Shown here: positions 1 to 9,145 of the stretch, in pieces
How the letters are laid out: each line of letters begins with the position of its first letter
How positions within the stretch are numbered: position 1 is the stretch's first letter
Assembly (NCBI GenBank): GCA_900546775.1
Contig: UREM01000001.1
Location: 43,412-107,411, forward strand
Reading direction: 5' to 3'
From: an uncultured Collinsella sp.
GTDB taxonomy: Bacteria > Actinomycetota > Coriobacteriia > Coriobacteriales > Coriobacteriaceae
Length of the DNA stretch: 64,000 bases
Translations under genes and position numbers: made by a program
Notes under the pieces: generated by a model
The model's database searches: none
Told to the model about the DNA's origin: nothing
The model's input: only the letters and a program-made list of their open reading frames with translations

Positions 1-540
1 ATCGGCACCGCCATCGTCACCTGCGGCATGTTGCTGCTCTCGGGCGCCGACTTTACCAGCCTGAATCCCGGCGCGATTATCATGCTGCTCTCGGCCTTTA
101 TCTATGCCGGCCACATTATCATCGCCAAGCGCTTTGTCGAAGAAGTCGATCCGCTGGCTCTGGGCGTTTGGCAGCTGGGCTTCGGCGGCTTGTTCTCGGG
201 TATCGCCGCATTTACCTTTGGCGGCTTCACGCTTCCCAGCACGCCGAGCGAGATCGTCGTTATCGTTGCGCTCGCACTCATCTGCTCTGCCTACGGCTTT
301 ATCACCCAGACGCTCGTGCAGCCCCACGTACCTGCCGAAACCACTGGCTTCGCCTTCTCGCTCGAGCCGGTCTGCTCCGCCGTCTTCTCGTTTTTCCTGG
401 TCGGCGAGGTCCTGAGCCCCATCGCCTTCCTTGGCGCTGCCCTCATCCTCACCGGCGTCATGGTGGCAACTGCCGAGCTTCCGCGCCTTCGCGCACATGG
501 GCATGCTCATATGGCGGCAGCGCCCGAGCACGTCTCGTAG
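1..540 (+). CDS. DMT (EamA) family permease, C-terminal part
   Basis: The frame is open from the first base, so only the last 179 residues are present and the start lies upstream of the window. The visible part is about five hydrophobic helices separated by short loops. It contains an EamA-like stretch with 'FSLEPVCSAVFSFFLVGE', typical of the second repeat of drug/metabolite transporter proteins, and ends in a short His-rich cytoplasmic tail. Proteins of this family export or import small metabolites across the cytoplasmic membrane; the substrate cannot be read from sequence. The next gene starts 86 bp downstream. Confidence 0.85.
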   Translation: MGTAIVTCGMLLLSGADFTSLNPGAIIMLLSAFIYAGHIIIAKRFVEEVDPLALGVWQLGFGGLFSGIAAFTFGGFTLPSTPSEIVVIVALALICSAYGFITQTLVQPHVPAETTGFAFSLEPVCSAVFSFFLVGEVLSPIAFLGAALILTGVMVATAELPRLRAHGHAHMAAAPEHVS

Positions 541-626
541 ACCCCACTCCTCATACAGCCGCGGCATAAAGGTCTCTGACGCCTTTACAATAGATGCCGA
601 CAAAGCATCTGCCCTAAAGGAGTTCC

Positions 627-1355
627 ATGGACGCTGCAACTCGCGACCGCAACATAGCAACTTGGTTGGGCGATGCGCCGCAGCCGGTACGTAACGCTAC
701 GAACCAGCTGCTCGAGTGCATCGCCCTTCTGCGTGCCGAGCAGACCATCTACCCGGCACAAGACGACATCCTCAATGCCCTCGCCTACACGCCGGCCGAC
801 CAGGTCAAGGCCGTCATCCTGGGCCAAGACCCCTATCACGGGCCCAACCAGGCCATGGGGCTGTCGTTCTCGGTGCCTGCGACGCAAACCAAGTTGCCGC
901 CGAGCCTGCGCAACATCTATAAGGAACTCAACGCCGATCTGGGCTGCCCCATTCCCGCCACGGGAGACCTAACCCCCTGGGCACAACAGGGCGTCCTGCT
1001 TCTCAACACGACGCTCACCGTGCGCGAACATGCCGCGAACTCGCACGCCAAGCTGGGCTGGAGCACGCTCACCGACTACGTTATCGAACGCTGCTGTCAG
1101 CTGCCCCAGCCGGTCGTCTTTTTGGCATGGGGCCGCTTTGCCCAGCAGATGGTCGAGGGCAAGCTCGCCGCGACCGGCGCGGGCAAGGCGGGCGGCAAGT
1201 TCTGCCTTGCTTCCACGCACCCCTCGCCGCTTTCGGCCAACCGTGCCACGGCAGAATTCCCCGCTTTTATGGGGTCGCGTCCCTTCTCGGCAGCCAATGA
1301 ATTGCTCGAGCAAAACGGCAGCAGCCCCATCGACTGGGGCTGCCTCGCTTCATAA
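627..1355 (+). CDS. ung: Uracil-DNA glycosylase (family 1)
   Basis: The product removes uracil from DNA as the first step of base excision repair. At 242 residues it has normal family-1 length. The water-activating motif GQDPYHG is at residues 66-72 (catalytic Asp68), and the DNA-minor-groove loop HPSPLSA is near residue 200. The substrate-pocket region 'LLLNTTLTV' is also present. The ATG at 627 follows an AAAGGAG-type ribosome binding site at about 616. It stands alone between the permease fragment and the convergent surface-protein gene, whose stop lies 5 bp away. The assignment is secure. Confidence 0.97.
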   Translation: MDAATRDRNIATWLGDAPQPVRNATNQLLECIALLRAEQTIYPAQDDILNALAYTPADQVKAVILGQDPYHGPNQAMGLSFSVPATQTKLPPSLRNIYKELNADLGCPIPATGDLTPWAQQGVLLLNTTLTVREHAANSHAKLGWSTLTDYVIERCCQLPQPVVFLAWGRFAQQMVEGKLAATGAGKAGGKFCLASTHPSPLSANRATAEFPAFMGSRPFSAANELLEQNGSSPIDWGCLAS

Positions 1356-1360
1356 CCTGC

Positions 1361-4300
1361 CTAGCCGGCGATCCAATATTGCGGATACTTATTGATATCA
1401 ATGGGGTCGCCGAGCTCGCCGATATCGCTTATGGCCTCCATGCCCATCAGCGAGCGCAAGCGATTCTCGCACTCCATGATGGGCTCATTTACGGCCTTAT
1501 TGAGCACATCGAACGTCGGCGACTCAAACGTATCCATGTTGACGTTGCCGAACCACTTGCTCTCAACGTAGTCGGCCTCCTCGTCGTCTGTGGCAACCCC
1601 CACCATCTGACGAGACCACGTCTTGAGCAGCGGCTCGCGATCGGCCTCGGCAATATTGAGCGCCACGTTGCCGCCAAACGAGAACGGCATGCTCTCCATC
1701 CCGCCCAGCAACTCCGGCAGCAGACAGCCAGTAGGCAGCGTCACCGTCACGCCGCTGCAGCCCGCAAACGCACCGCTCTGGATGCCGACCACCTTATCGC
1801 ACAGCTCAATCTCGGTGAGGTTCGAACAGTGCGAGAAGGCGTTCGAGTCGATTACGGTTGGCCCCGTCAACACGCTCGCCAGATCGGCACGCTCGATATC
1901 GGACGGCGCCGAGACCAGCGTGGCAGTACCGTCACCGTTGTCCTCGATCTCCCATTCATGGCTCTCGGCCGCATCGCCACCCGCCTGTATTACCGTAGAA
2001 GCCTCGACCAACGGCAGCCCCATCATGGTTCGCAGGCGATTCTCGGGCTCCAATAGGTTCTGAGCCATCTGCGCCCTAACCGCATCGGCCGTCGGCTCCG
2101 GACCCTCCCCCATGAACCAATCGGAAAGCATGCCAAATTCCACAACGCCATAATACGTGTCGTAGTCGTCGTAGCCAATGAGTCCGTAGACCCATGCATT
2201 GAGGTAGTCCTGCTCCATGCCGCTGGGCAACGACAGGTGAATGCGGCTGGCCTCCTCTTGGACATCGGTTGCGCCGTCCAAGAAGAAACCCACACCCGGC
2301 GATGGATAGCCCAGCGTCGCGATACCGGTACCGACGGTCAAGTTCGTAAAGGCGGCATCATTGCCAAACACCGATGACGCCAGGTAGTTTCGAGAGCCCG
2401 CACCCGTAGCTGCGTCGTAGTCGCCATTGGTATCCGCCACAAACGATGCACTCGCGAGCCTCGGGCAGTCCATGAATGCCTGATCGCTGATTTCGATCGT
2501 TGCCGCGTGCACAGACGCCGAGACAAGATTCGTGCAGCCTTCGAACGCCGACACGCCGACGTAGATATCGTTATCGGGAAGATCGATGTTCAGGTCGCCG
2601 GCGATGCCGGAATTCCTGAAGGCATAGCGATCGATATATGCCAGATTGGGAGCCGAAGCCCAATCGACATCCCACGCGCCTCCGGTCCCCTCAAAGGCAC
2701 CAGGCAGGTCCTTGGCGCCAGACAAGGAATAGCCGCCAAAGATCTCAATCGTACTCGGCAGCAGCTCAATCGTACCGTTGAGCATCGAGGGCGCACCGAG
2801 CAGGATGCTTGGCTTGCCTTCCTCGTCGCCATCGTAATAGCCGTAGAGAAGGGGCGCGTCGTCGCTTTGGGCATCGCAAGCAAAATCGTAAATGCCGTCG
2901 ACAGTGACAAAGCGGCTGTCGTAGCCCTGCAGCTCGCCATCGGGCGCATACCAGGTGCAGCCGGCCGGATTGGGATTCTCGGTCGTGGCAAAGACAGCCT
3001 TTTTAGCACGCGACGCCACAAAGCCCAGGCCCGTGCAGCCCTTAAAGACATCGGCACCCACCTCAATGCTATCGGGCGTGCCGATAAACACACCTTGAAG
3101 GTTTTGGCAGTTCTCAAACGCGTTACGGCCGATGGCACTCGTCTTCTCGCCCAGATTGACAAACCTGAGCTCCGCATCGCCCGAGAAAGCATACGGTGCG
3201 ATGGAATCTACTTGGAGCTGCTTGCCGCCATCCGCAAGCAAGGTGCCGTCAAAGGTCGCGGACAGGTTGCCATCCTCATCGCCTGCAGCGGACAGCAAAA
3301 TCGTCTTGTCGGCGTTGGCATAATACAAGTATCCGTCTTGAGACAGGCTCATCTTAATCACGCGCGCATCGGGTGCACCGGCGGCAGCCTTGCGCTGTTC
3401 GACATACGCGACCTGCTCATCGGTTGCGCACACGATGGTCCGCACGGAACCGCCCTCAAGACTGCCGTCCTCGAGCGTCACCTTATCGTCAAACCACGGC
3501 ATGAGTACCAGCGTGTCCACCGAAGTGTTGCCCGCAAAGGCACCCTTCTTGATGGTGTTGGAAATCTGCACCAGGGCAATATTGGAACCCGTATCGAGCA
3601 CATAGCACAGGTCGCTTTCGAGCTGCGAATTAATGTTGTACACCAGCCCCTGTGAGTACGTGAGCTGGACACTGGGGTTGGTCGCGGGCGACACGTATAC
3701 GCCGTAGGCATTCTCTAGTTCGTCCGCGTGCTCGGTAATAAAATCGAGCAGCGCGGCATCGTCGACGACCAGGGTGCAGTCCTGCAGATTGCTCACGTCA
3801 ATCTGGGGCAACTCGCCCTCTTTGGACGCGTGCAGAACAATACGATCGAGCTTATTGCGATCGGGAATGACGACATGGGCAATATCGGCGGGAACATCGA
3901 GCTCGCGCGTATGGTAGGGAACGCCCAGATACTCCTTGCCATCGCGAGAGGTCAAAATGCCCTCATCCGTTGCGGCATAGACGGGGTTATCCGACGCGAC
4001 GCGGTAGGCATCAAGCACCTGAAAGCCCGCATTGACGTTGACGTAGTACACCGAGGACGGTAGCTCTAGATTGTTGATCCGCCACGTAAAGACTTCACGC
4101 TGACGACTGTCGGTATAGGCGTCGACCGCCTGCACACCCTGCGGAACGCTGAGCGTCTCGCCCCCGCCATCGACCGACACGACCGACTCATCCACATCGA
4201 CAAGCGTCTGCAGGCGTGAGTTATTGAGGCTGGTAGGGTCGTCGTCAAAGCGATAGTCCTCGTCGAGAGCATAACCCTGAAAACGCACCTTGTAGGCGGG

Positions 4301-5608
4301 GTCGATGGACACGATGTCGCCGGGAACCACCACATGGCGACCGGGTGTCAGCGTGTAGAAATACGGGACGGCCGCCTCGTTCTCGCGCCACCCCAGCAAC
4401 AAGGCATTGAGGTAGCCCCCCGAATCGACATGGCCCGCCTGCTTCATAAAGGCTTCTTGTGTGTTGACACCCAGCAGGTTCTCCTTGGAGCTCAGCGTGC
4501 TCCAAATCACGCTTCGCTGGCCCATCGAATCGGGCTGGCCGACCACAAACAGGCGCGACCGCGCCGGTTGGATGGTAACGTTACGCGTCGTCCACGCCGT
4601 ATCCTGCGACAAGCGCAGCGAGACGCTTACCGTGAGCGGCTGGCTCGAGCACAGCGCCGGATTCTGCTCGCCCGCGGCATTGGTCCACGAGTCGATGCGG
4701 AGATACGGAAACGAGGCGAACTCGTCCTTGGTGCAGGCAAGATAGTAGAGGCCTTTGTCGTCACTCCAGTGGACATCCATGGCGCAGAACAGCGTCCAGG
4801 CGTCGAGCATCTGCCCATCGTAGATTGCATCCTCCATGGGTGAAATCTGCACCTCATGGGGATCGATCAATCCATTTGCACCGTTAAACTGCGTAAAGAA
4901 CGTTGCGTCTCCCATGGGGGCACCCTTTTGGGGCGCGGGGTCCGCAAGAAGATACTTGTAGGAATTGGCCGTCGAGGTGGCCGAGCCGCCACTACCGCCG
5001 TTACCGCCCGAACCGTTTCCGCCCGCACCGCCGCCGGCATTGCCGCCAGATGCTCCGCCCGCATTGATAACGGGAACGTTTTGCCCGCCTCCCGAGCCGC
5101 CAGCGCCGCCCGCGCCGCTGCCCGAACCACCCGCAACTCCTACGCCCGTTCCATCGGCGCTGCCGGTAACGTTGTAGGCGGTCGTGCCGCTTTGCCCCGT
5201 CAGATTTACCTGTCCCTGCGCATTATCGAGCCGCGCCTGCTGCTCACGTGCGCTCGTGTCCCGGCTGTCGCTATCCTCGTCATGACGATTTGCCTCGGCA
5301 TCCGTCGAGAGCGGACTGATCCGATACGCCTCGCCGGACTCCGCGTCACCGTGACTGTATGCAGCGATATACCCCGAAGGATCGAAGCTCAGATTACTCT
5401 GAGCCAACTCAAAGGCGACCGCGCCAAATACGCCGACCGCAGCAACCGAAACCGCCGCCGCCACAACGCGCGTTGCGGCCAAAGGCTTGGCGCGATACAT
5501 ATTTTTGGCGGCATGCTGAACGCGCGCGGACGCATTCCGCGGGCCTTTTAGTTTGGCCGACGCCGCGTTCTTGTGCGAAGCCATATGTTGAGGATATTTA
5601 GAAAACAC
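1361..5608 (-). CDS. Large membrane-anchored BspA-type leucine-rich-repeat surface protein
   Basis: The 1415-residue protein has a basic cytoplasmic N-terminus and one membrane segment at about residues 47-70. A Gly/Ser-rich linker spans roughly 150-215, and a long extracellular part follows. Scattered BspA/LRR_5-type units are visible, such as 'FENCQNLQGVFIG', 'FEGCTNLVSASVH' and 'FSHCSNLTEIELCDKVVGI'. Two related segments ('NRLRTMMGLPL' and 'NRLRSLMGMEA') suggest an internal duplication near the C-terminus. The start is GTG, preceded by AGGGAG 9 bases upstream. It begins 15 bp after the transglutaminase-fold gene and is the last gene of a five-gene minus-strand run. No sortase signal is seen, so anchoring is probably by the N-terminal helix. 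BspA-type repeats usually mediate host or cell-cell binding; that role is inferred here. Confidence 0.85.
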   Translation of the reverse strand: MFSKYPQHMASHKNAASAKLKGPRNASARVQHAAKNMYRAKPLAATRVVAAAVSVAAVGVFGAVAFELAQSNLSFDPSGYIAAYSHGDAESGEAYRISPLSTDAEANRHDEDSDSRDTSAREQQARLDNAQGQVNLTGQSGTTAYNVTGSADGTGVGVAGGSGSGAGGAGGSGGGQNVPVINAGGASGGNAGGGAGGNGSGGNGGSGGSATSTANSYKYLLADPAPQKGAPMGDATFFTQFNGANGLIDPHEVQISPMEDAIYDGQMLDAWTLFCAMDVHWSDDKGLYYLACTKDEFASFPYLRIDSWTNAAGEQNPALCSSQPLTVSVSLRLSQDTAWTTRNVTIQPARSRLFVVGQPDSMGQRSVIWSTLSSKENLLGVNTQEAFMKQAGHVDSGGYLNALLLGWRENEAAVPYFYTLTPGRHVVVPGDIVSIDPAYKVRFQGYALDEDYRFDDDPTSLNNSRLQTLVDVDESVVSVDGGGETLSVPQGVQAVDAYTDSRQREVFTWRINNLELPSSVYYVNVNAGFQVLDAYRVASDNPVYAATDEGILTSRDGKEYLGVPYHTRELDVPADIAHVVIPDRNKLDRIVLHASKEGELPQIDVSNLQDCTLVVDDAALLDFITEHADELENAYGVYVSPATNPSVQLTYSQGLVYNINSQLESDLCYVLDTGSNIALVQISNTIKKGAFAGNTSVDTLVLMPWFDDKVTLEDGSLEGGSVRTIVCATDEQVAYVEQRKAAAGAPDARVIKMSLSQDGYLYYANADKTILLSAAGDEDGNLSATFDGTLLADGGKQLQVDSIAPYAFSGDAELRFVNLGEKTSAIGRNAFENCQNLQGVFIGTPDSIEVGADVFKGCTGLGFVASRAKKAVFATTENPNPAGCTWYAPDGELQGYDSRFVTVDGIYDFACDAQSDDAPLLYGYYDGDEEGKPSILLGAPSMLNGTIELLPSTIEIFGGYSLSGAKDLPGAFEGTGGAWDVDWASAPNLAYIDRYAFRNSGIAGDLNIDLPDNDIYVGVSAFEGCTNLVSASVHAATIEISDQAFMDCPRLASASFVADTNGDYDAATGAGSRNYLASSVFGNDAAFTNLTVGTGIATLGYPSPGVGFFLDGATDVQEEASRIHLSLPSGMEQDYLNAWVYGLIGYDDYDTYYGVVEFGMLSDWFMGEGPEPTADAVRAQMAQNLLEPENRLRTMMGLPLVEASTVIQAGGDAAESHEWEIEDNGDGTATLVSAPSDIERADLASVLTGPTVIDSNAFSHCSNLTEIELCDKVVGIQSGAFAGCSGVTVTLPTGCLLPELLGGMESMPFSFGGNVALNIAEADREPLLKTWSRQMVGVATDDEEADYVESKWFGNVNMDTFESPTFDVLNKAVNEPIMECENRLRSLMGMEAISDIGELGDPIDINKYPQYWIAG

Positions 5609-5623
5609 GTAGACCTACTCCCT

Positions 5624-7936
5624 CTACAACGCGTGCAGCATGTAGCGGCGGAAGCGTTCAATAACAGTTTGCGGAGCCGGCATGCTCCGATGCAGGCGTT
5701 CGGTAAAACGTCGGAGCGTGCGCAACTCGTTCGGTTTAAGCTGGCGGCCACCAAACGCATAAGCTTGATGAAGTCGAATCGCTCGACGGTATTCCCACGG
5801 GTCAATCTGGGGGAACACTGCAGCAAAGGCATCCAGGCAATCGAGCGGCTTGGTCTCGTCAAAGGCGTCGAGACCGCTTTGGTTCATCACAAGGGCAAGA
5901 TAGCCGTAGAGTGCCGGCACGCATATATCCTGCTCATCACTCTCGATAGCCCGCGTGCGCCGAGCGCGCAAGACAAACCTGCGAACAAACAGAGCGAGCA
6001 GGGCGGCAATCGCCGTGCCGATCAAACCGACCCCAACTTTGGCCACAACGGGGATGTTATACATTACCGGCACATCCTCGCGATGCTTATCCTCGGCCTG
6101 TCCTGCAACCGAGCCCGCATCGAGCGTCTTATCGTTGGCGCCGTTGCTCCATGCCTCGCCCACATCGATAATCTTATCGGCATCGAGCGTCTGGCTATAG
6201 TATCCAGGGGCGACCTCCACGGGCGTCCATCCCTGACCGTCAAGGTAGATCTCGGTCCACGCGTGCGCATCGGCAGCCGTTAAGTTGAGCGCTACGCCTG
6301 CCCCAACAGCAGCGGCCAGCTGATCATCTGCTGCCCGATAGCCCTCGACATAGCGCGCGGGAATCCCCGCAGATCGAAACGCGAGCGTCGCCGCCGTGGC
6401 AAAGTAGGCAGAGTTGCCCTCGTGCGCCGTGCCCAAGAACCACGCGACAAACGACGTCGCCCCGGTATAGGCTGGCGGGTTATCCGTCTGTCCCGCAAGC
6501 GAAGCCAACATCGTGCGCACGCGACTGATCACGGCTGTATCCGAAACAGTCGCCCCAGCATCCCAGCTGTCGCTCGAGAACAGGTATGCATCGATGGCAT
6601 CCCGCTCCTCTTCGCGAACGTCCAAGTAATTATCGCGAACAAAAGCGGCGTACACCCGCTCGCTTTTTGCATAGTCGCTCTTGGAGGACGCCAGCCAGCT
6701 CGAATCTGCAATGACGTCTTCCACCGGCACGTTATCGACAATCACGCGATACGCCTTAGACGGCAAAAAGTCCATGCTTAGCATCGTCGAGGCCGTCAAC
6801 ATTGCACCGGTACCGCCCAGCGAGCGCAGCGTATAGGGAGCATAGGTGTATCTGCGGTTGGCGCCCGACGCATCGACCGAAATCTCAACCGCCTCGACAG
6901 GCTCGCCACCCTCGCGCTCGGCCTCGGCGTCAAACGCGGCGCGCTGCTCGGCTACCGTCAAACCGTTCTGGCGCAGCCAATCACGCATGCCGGACCATTC
7001 ACCCTCGTAGGACATCCAGTCGCCGCGCCCCCAAGACATGCCATCAAACGTCGTGCCCACAAAGCCCTTCATGAGCAGATCGTCGCCGAGCGTCTTGCTG
7101 GCGGTAAGCGACAGCGTCGTGGACTCGCCTTCGTTCATGTCCGCCGCTTGCGAAAGGTCGCCCTCGGGCAGCGAATCGTCCCCAAATCGAACGCCCTGGA
7201 CTGCTCTGACGGCAGACGCCGACAGGGCGGACAGCGCGGGAAGAGGTTGTACAAGGGCAACGGTCAGTGCAAAGAGAACGCCGCATGCAACGCACAGGCC
7301 TCCAAGACCAAATAGAACCTGGGGCAAACCTACCGTAGAGCCCCGCAACTCGTCAGCACGGCACTGGACAAGCCAGCCCGCAACACCCAGCGTCATAGAC
7401 ATCGCAGAATCACCAAGCTGCAGCGCCATGGAAGCCGAGCCGCAGATAACGATGATTAAGAGCGTGGGCCACGAAACGCTCAAGTTGGCAAAAAGCCAGG
7501 CGAGTGAGCCGGCAAACATGCCGGCGAGCACCGCCAGCGACACGGCTTCACACAGCAGACCGGCGTCTGCCACCAATGGAATATACAGCTCACAGATCGA
7601 GTTGACGCGAGCGATAACGGTATTGACGCACGCATAGAAGCCCCAGCGTGCCGAAGGAATCAAGAGCGCGCATAAAAGCGCTACGGACGCCGCAGCCAAG
7701 GCAATCCAGAGGGGAGCCTTTTTCGAAGCCATCAAAACGCCCAAAGCGCCCAGCGCAACGGCCACGCCAACGGCAGCGGCCAGCATTATCCCCATGCACG
7801 TTGCACTCAGGCACCGAGCAATTGTGCAGCAGAAGCCCGCAGACAATAAAACCGCGGGAGCCACCGACAGGAACATGGCAACAACGCGACCATTCGAAGC
7901 GATGCGCTCCGTCGAGGTAAGAGTCACAAAGTTCAT
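5624..7936 (-). CDS. Membrane transglutaminase-like protein with Cys-to-Ser active site
   Basis: The 770-residue protein has about six or seven membrane helices in the first 240 residues, a large extracytoplasmic part with a transglutaminase-like core, one more helix near residue 665 and a cytoplasmic tail. This is the TgpA/YebA-type layout often found beside MoxR and DUF58 genes. The core shows 'GNSAYFATAATLAFRSAGIP', then DAHAW (His558) and 'WTPVEV'. In active relatives the position of Ser509 is the catalytic Cys, so protease or transferase activity is doubtful. The ATG at 7936 lies 1 base after the DUF58 stop and has GGAG inside that gene. A longer open frame upstream to 8047 overlaps DUF58 and is less likely. 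Confidence 0.85.
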   Translation of the reverse strand: MNFVTLTSTERIASNGRVVAMFLSVAPAVLLSAGFCCTIARCLSATCMGIMLAAAVGVAVALGALGVLMASKKAPLWIALAAASVALLCALLIPSARWGFYACVNTVIARVNSICELYIPLVADAGLLCEAVSLAVLAGMFAGSLAWLFANLSVSWPTLLIIVICGSASMALQLGDSAMSMTLGVAGWLVQCRADELRGSTVGLPQVLFGLGGLCVACGVLFALTVALVQPLPALSALSASAVRAVQGVRFGDDSLPEGDLSQAADMNEGESTTLSLTASKTLGDDLLMKGFVGTTFDGMSWGRGDWMSYEGEWSGMRDWLRQNGLTVAEQRAAFDAEAEREGGEPVEAVEISVDASGANRRYTYAPYTLRSLGGTGAMLTASTMLSMDFLPSKAYRVIVDNVPVEDVIADSSWLASSKSDYAKSERVYAAFVRDNYLDVREEERDAIDAYLFSSDSWDAGATVSDTAVISRVRTMLASLAGQTDNPPAYTGATSFVAWFLGTAHEGNSAYFATAATLAFRSAGIPARYVEGYRAADDQLAAAVGAGVALNLTAADAHAWTEIYLDGQGWTPVEVAPGYYSQTLDADKIIDVGEAWSNGANDKTLDAGSVAGQAEDKHREDVPVMYNIPVVAKVGVGLIGTAIAALLALFVRRFVLRARRTRAIESDEQDICVPALYGYLALVMNQSGLDAFDETKPLDCLDAFAAVFPQIDPWEYRRAIRLHQAYAFGGRQLKPNELRTLRRFTERLHRSMPAPQTVIERFRRYMLHAL

Positions 7937-7937
7937 C

Positions 7938-9110
7938 TTAGAGCTCCAGACTCTTGATACGGGCCGAATCACTCGATACCGGGCAATGCGTGATGATGTA
8001 GTTGGCTCCGTGCTCGATGCTATACGACTCGACCGAATCCGACACATGGAGTACCGATAGATCGGTCAGACGGCCTATCTCGATATAGGCCTGTTCATCG
8101 ACGCCCACCGTTACCAGCACCGTTTTGCCAATGCCCTTTGCTGCCACGAGCTTGGCATAGTGCTCGTGCGATGTTGGATAGGCAGGGCCAAGCGGCGTTG
8201 CCGTCAAAGCATCAAGCATCCTATTGAACCCACGTCGGTCATCAACGGGATAGACAGCCAAAGAGCCTTCGGGGGCAGCCACGACCACATGATGGTATCC
8301 CTGACGCATAAGCGCCAGCGATATCGATGCGGTAAAACCCAGCACCGCAGAAAGAACCTCAGCGTGGCTTGCGTGCTCAAAATCGCACGCAAACGCACCA
8401 AACAAGATGGCAATAGCGTGGTCTTGTGGGCGCGAAGCCTCGCGCACCAGCATGTCGTCAAAACGCGTCGACAGCTTCCAGTGAATCGACTTAACGGCAT
8501 CACCCTCGTGATAGGGCCTTATGTCAAAGACCTCGGAGGCATCTTGGCCGCTTCGATGGGGATCGTAGCTCGTGCCCTCAAGACCGGCAGAAGCACTTTG
8601 GTTAGGAACAACCTGGATGTCGAGCACCTCGGGATAGACCGTAAACAACCCATGAAAGTCTGCATTCTCGAGAGCAAGCGACGTAAAGCCCATCTCATCG
8701 ACCAGGCGCGCGGTGTCAAGGGTAATCGTGTGCGCACCGCAGACGGTCGAATCGAGCTCCAGCTCAAACAAAGCGGGCCTGCCCGTCGCGGGGGCAAGAC
8801 TTACGGGATAGACTGTCCGCGCTCCCGTCAGCTGGTTATAAACCGAAAACGACAGCTCCATACGACCGCGAAACATAAGCGGGCGATCCAGTGTGATGCG
8901 CAATACAAGAGGTGCGTTGACAACACACGACCGGGGAAGCTCAAAGCTAAGCTTGAGCAGGGCAACGCTCGAACGGCACGCCGCCACCGTAATCACGGGC
9001 ATGGCGATCAACGCCGCGGCAGCAGCGAGCGCGGCCGCATTGGCGGTAAACACAAACGTGGCGAGCAGGAGCGCGACGGACACGATATAGGTAATCTTGT
9101 TGGCAATCAT
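7938..9110 (-). CDS. DUF58 domain protein
   Basis: The 390-residue protein starts with two membrane helices (about residues 5-45), followed by a beta-rich region. The DUF58 hallmark is 'YDPHRSGQDASEVFDIRPYH' and 'DAVKSIHWKLSTRFDDMLVRE', leading into a VWA-like C-terminal part. DUF58 proteins sit with MoxR ATPases and transglutaminase-fold membrane proteins. They are thought to act as assembly or activation partners in cell-envelope systems, but no single reaction is established. It is 35 bp downstream of the MoxR gene and 1 bp upstream of the transglutaminase-fold gene. The ribosome binding site is weak, which suggests coupling or read-through translation. Confidence 0.9.
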   Translation of the reverse strand: MIANKITYIVSVALLLATFVFTANAAALAAAAALIAMPVITVAACRSSVALLKLSFELPRSCVVNAPLVLRITLDRPLMFRGRMELSFSVYNQLTGARTVYPVSLAPATGRPALFELELDSTVCGAHTITLDTARLVDEMGFTSLALENADFHGLFTVYPEVLDIQVVPNQSASAGLEGTSYDPHRSGQDASEVFDIRPYHEGDAVKSIHWKLSTRFDDMLVREASRPQDHAIAILFGAFACDFEHASHAEVLSAVLGFTASISLALMRQGYHHVVVAAPEGSLAVYPVDDRRGFNRMLDALTATPLGPAYPTSHEHYAKLVAAKGIGKTVLVTVGVDEQAYIEIGRLTDLSVLHVSDSVESYSIEHGANYIITHCPVSSDSARIKSLEL

Positions 9111-9145
9111 GGGCGTAACGTAGGACGCAAAAGGTAAACGATCCG

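Noticed and set aside
2507..3655. 382-codon plus-strand frame opposite the LRR protein
   Set aside because: Antisense shadow; no ribosome binding site or recognisable domain.
7937..8047. 37-codon N-terminal extension of the transglutaminase-fold protein
   Set aside because: It overlaps the DUF58 gene in another frame; a start 1 base after the DUF58 stop has a good Shine-Dalgarno.
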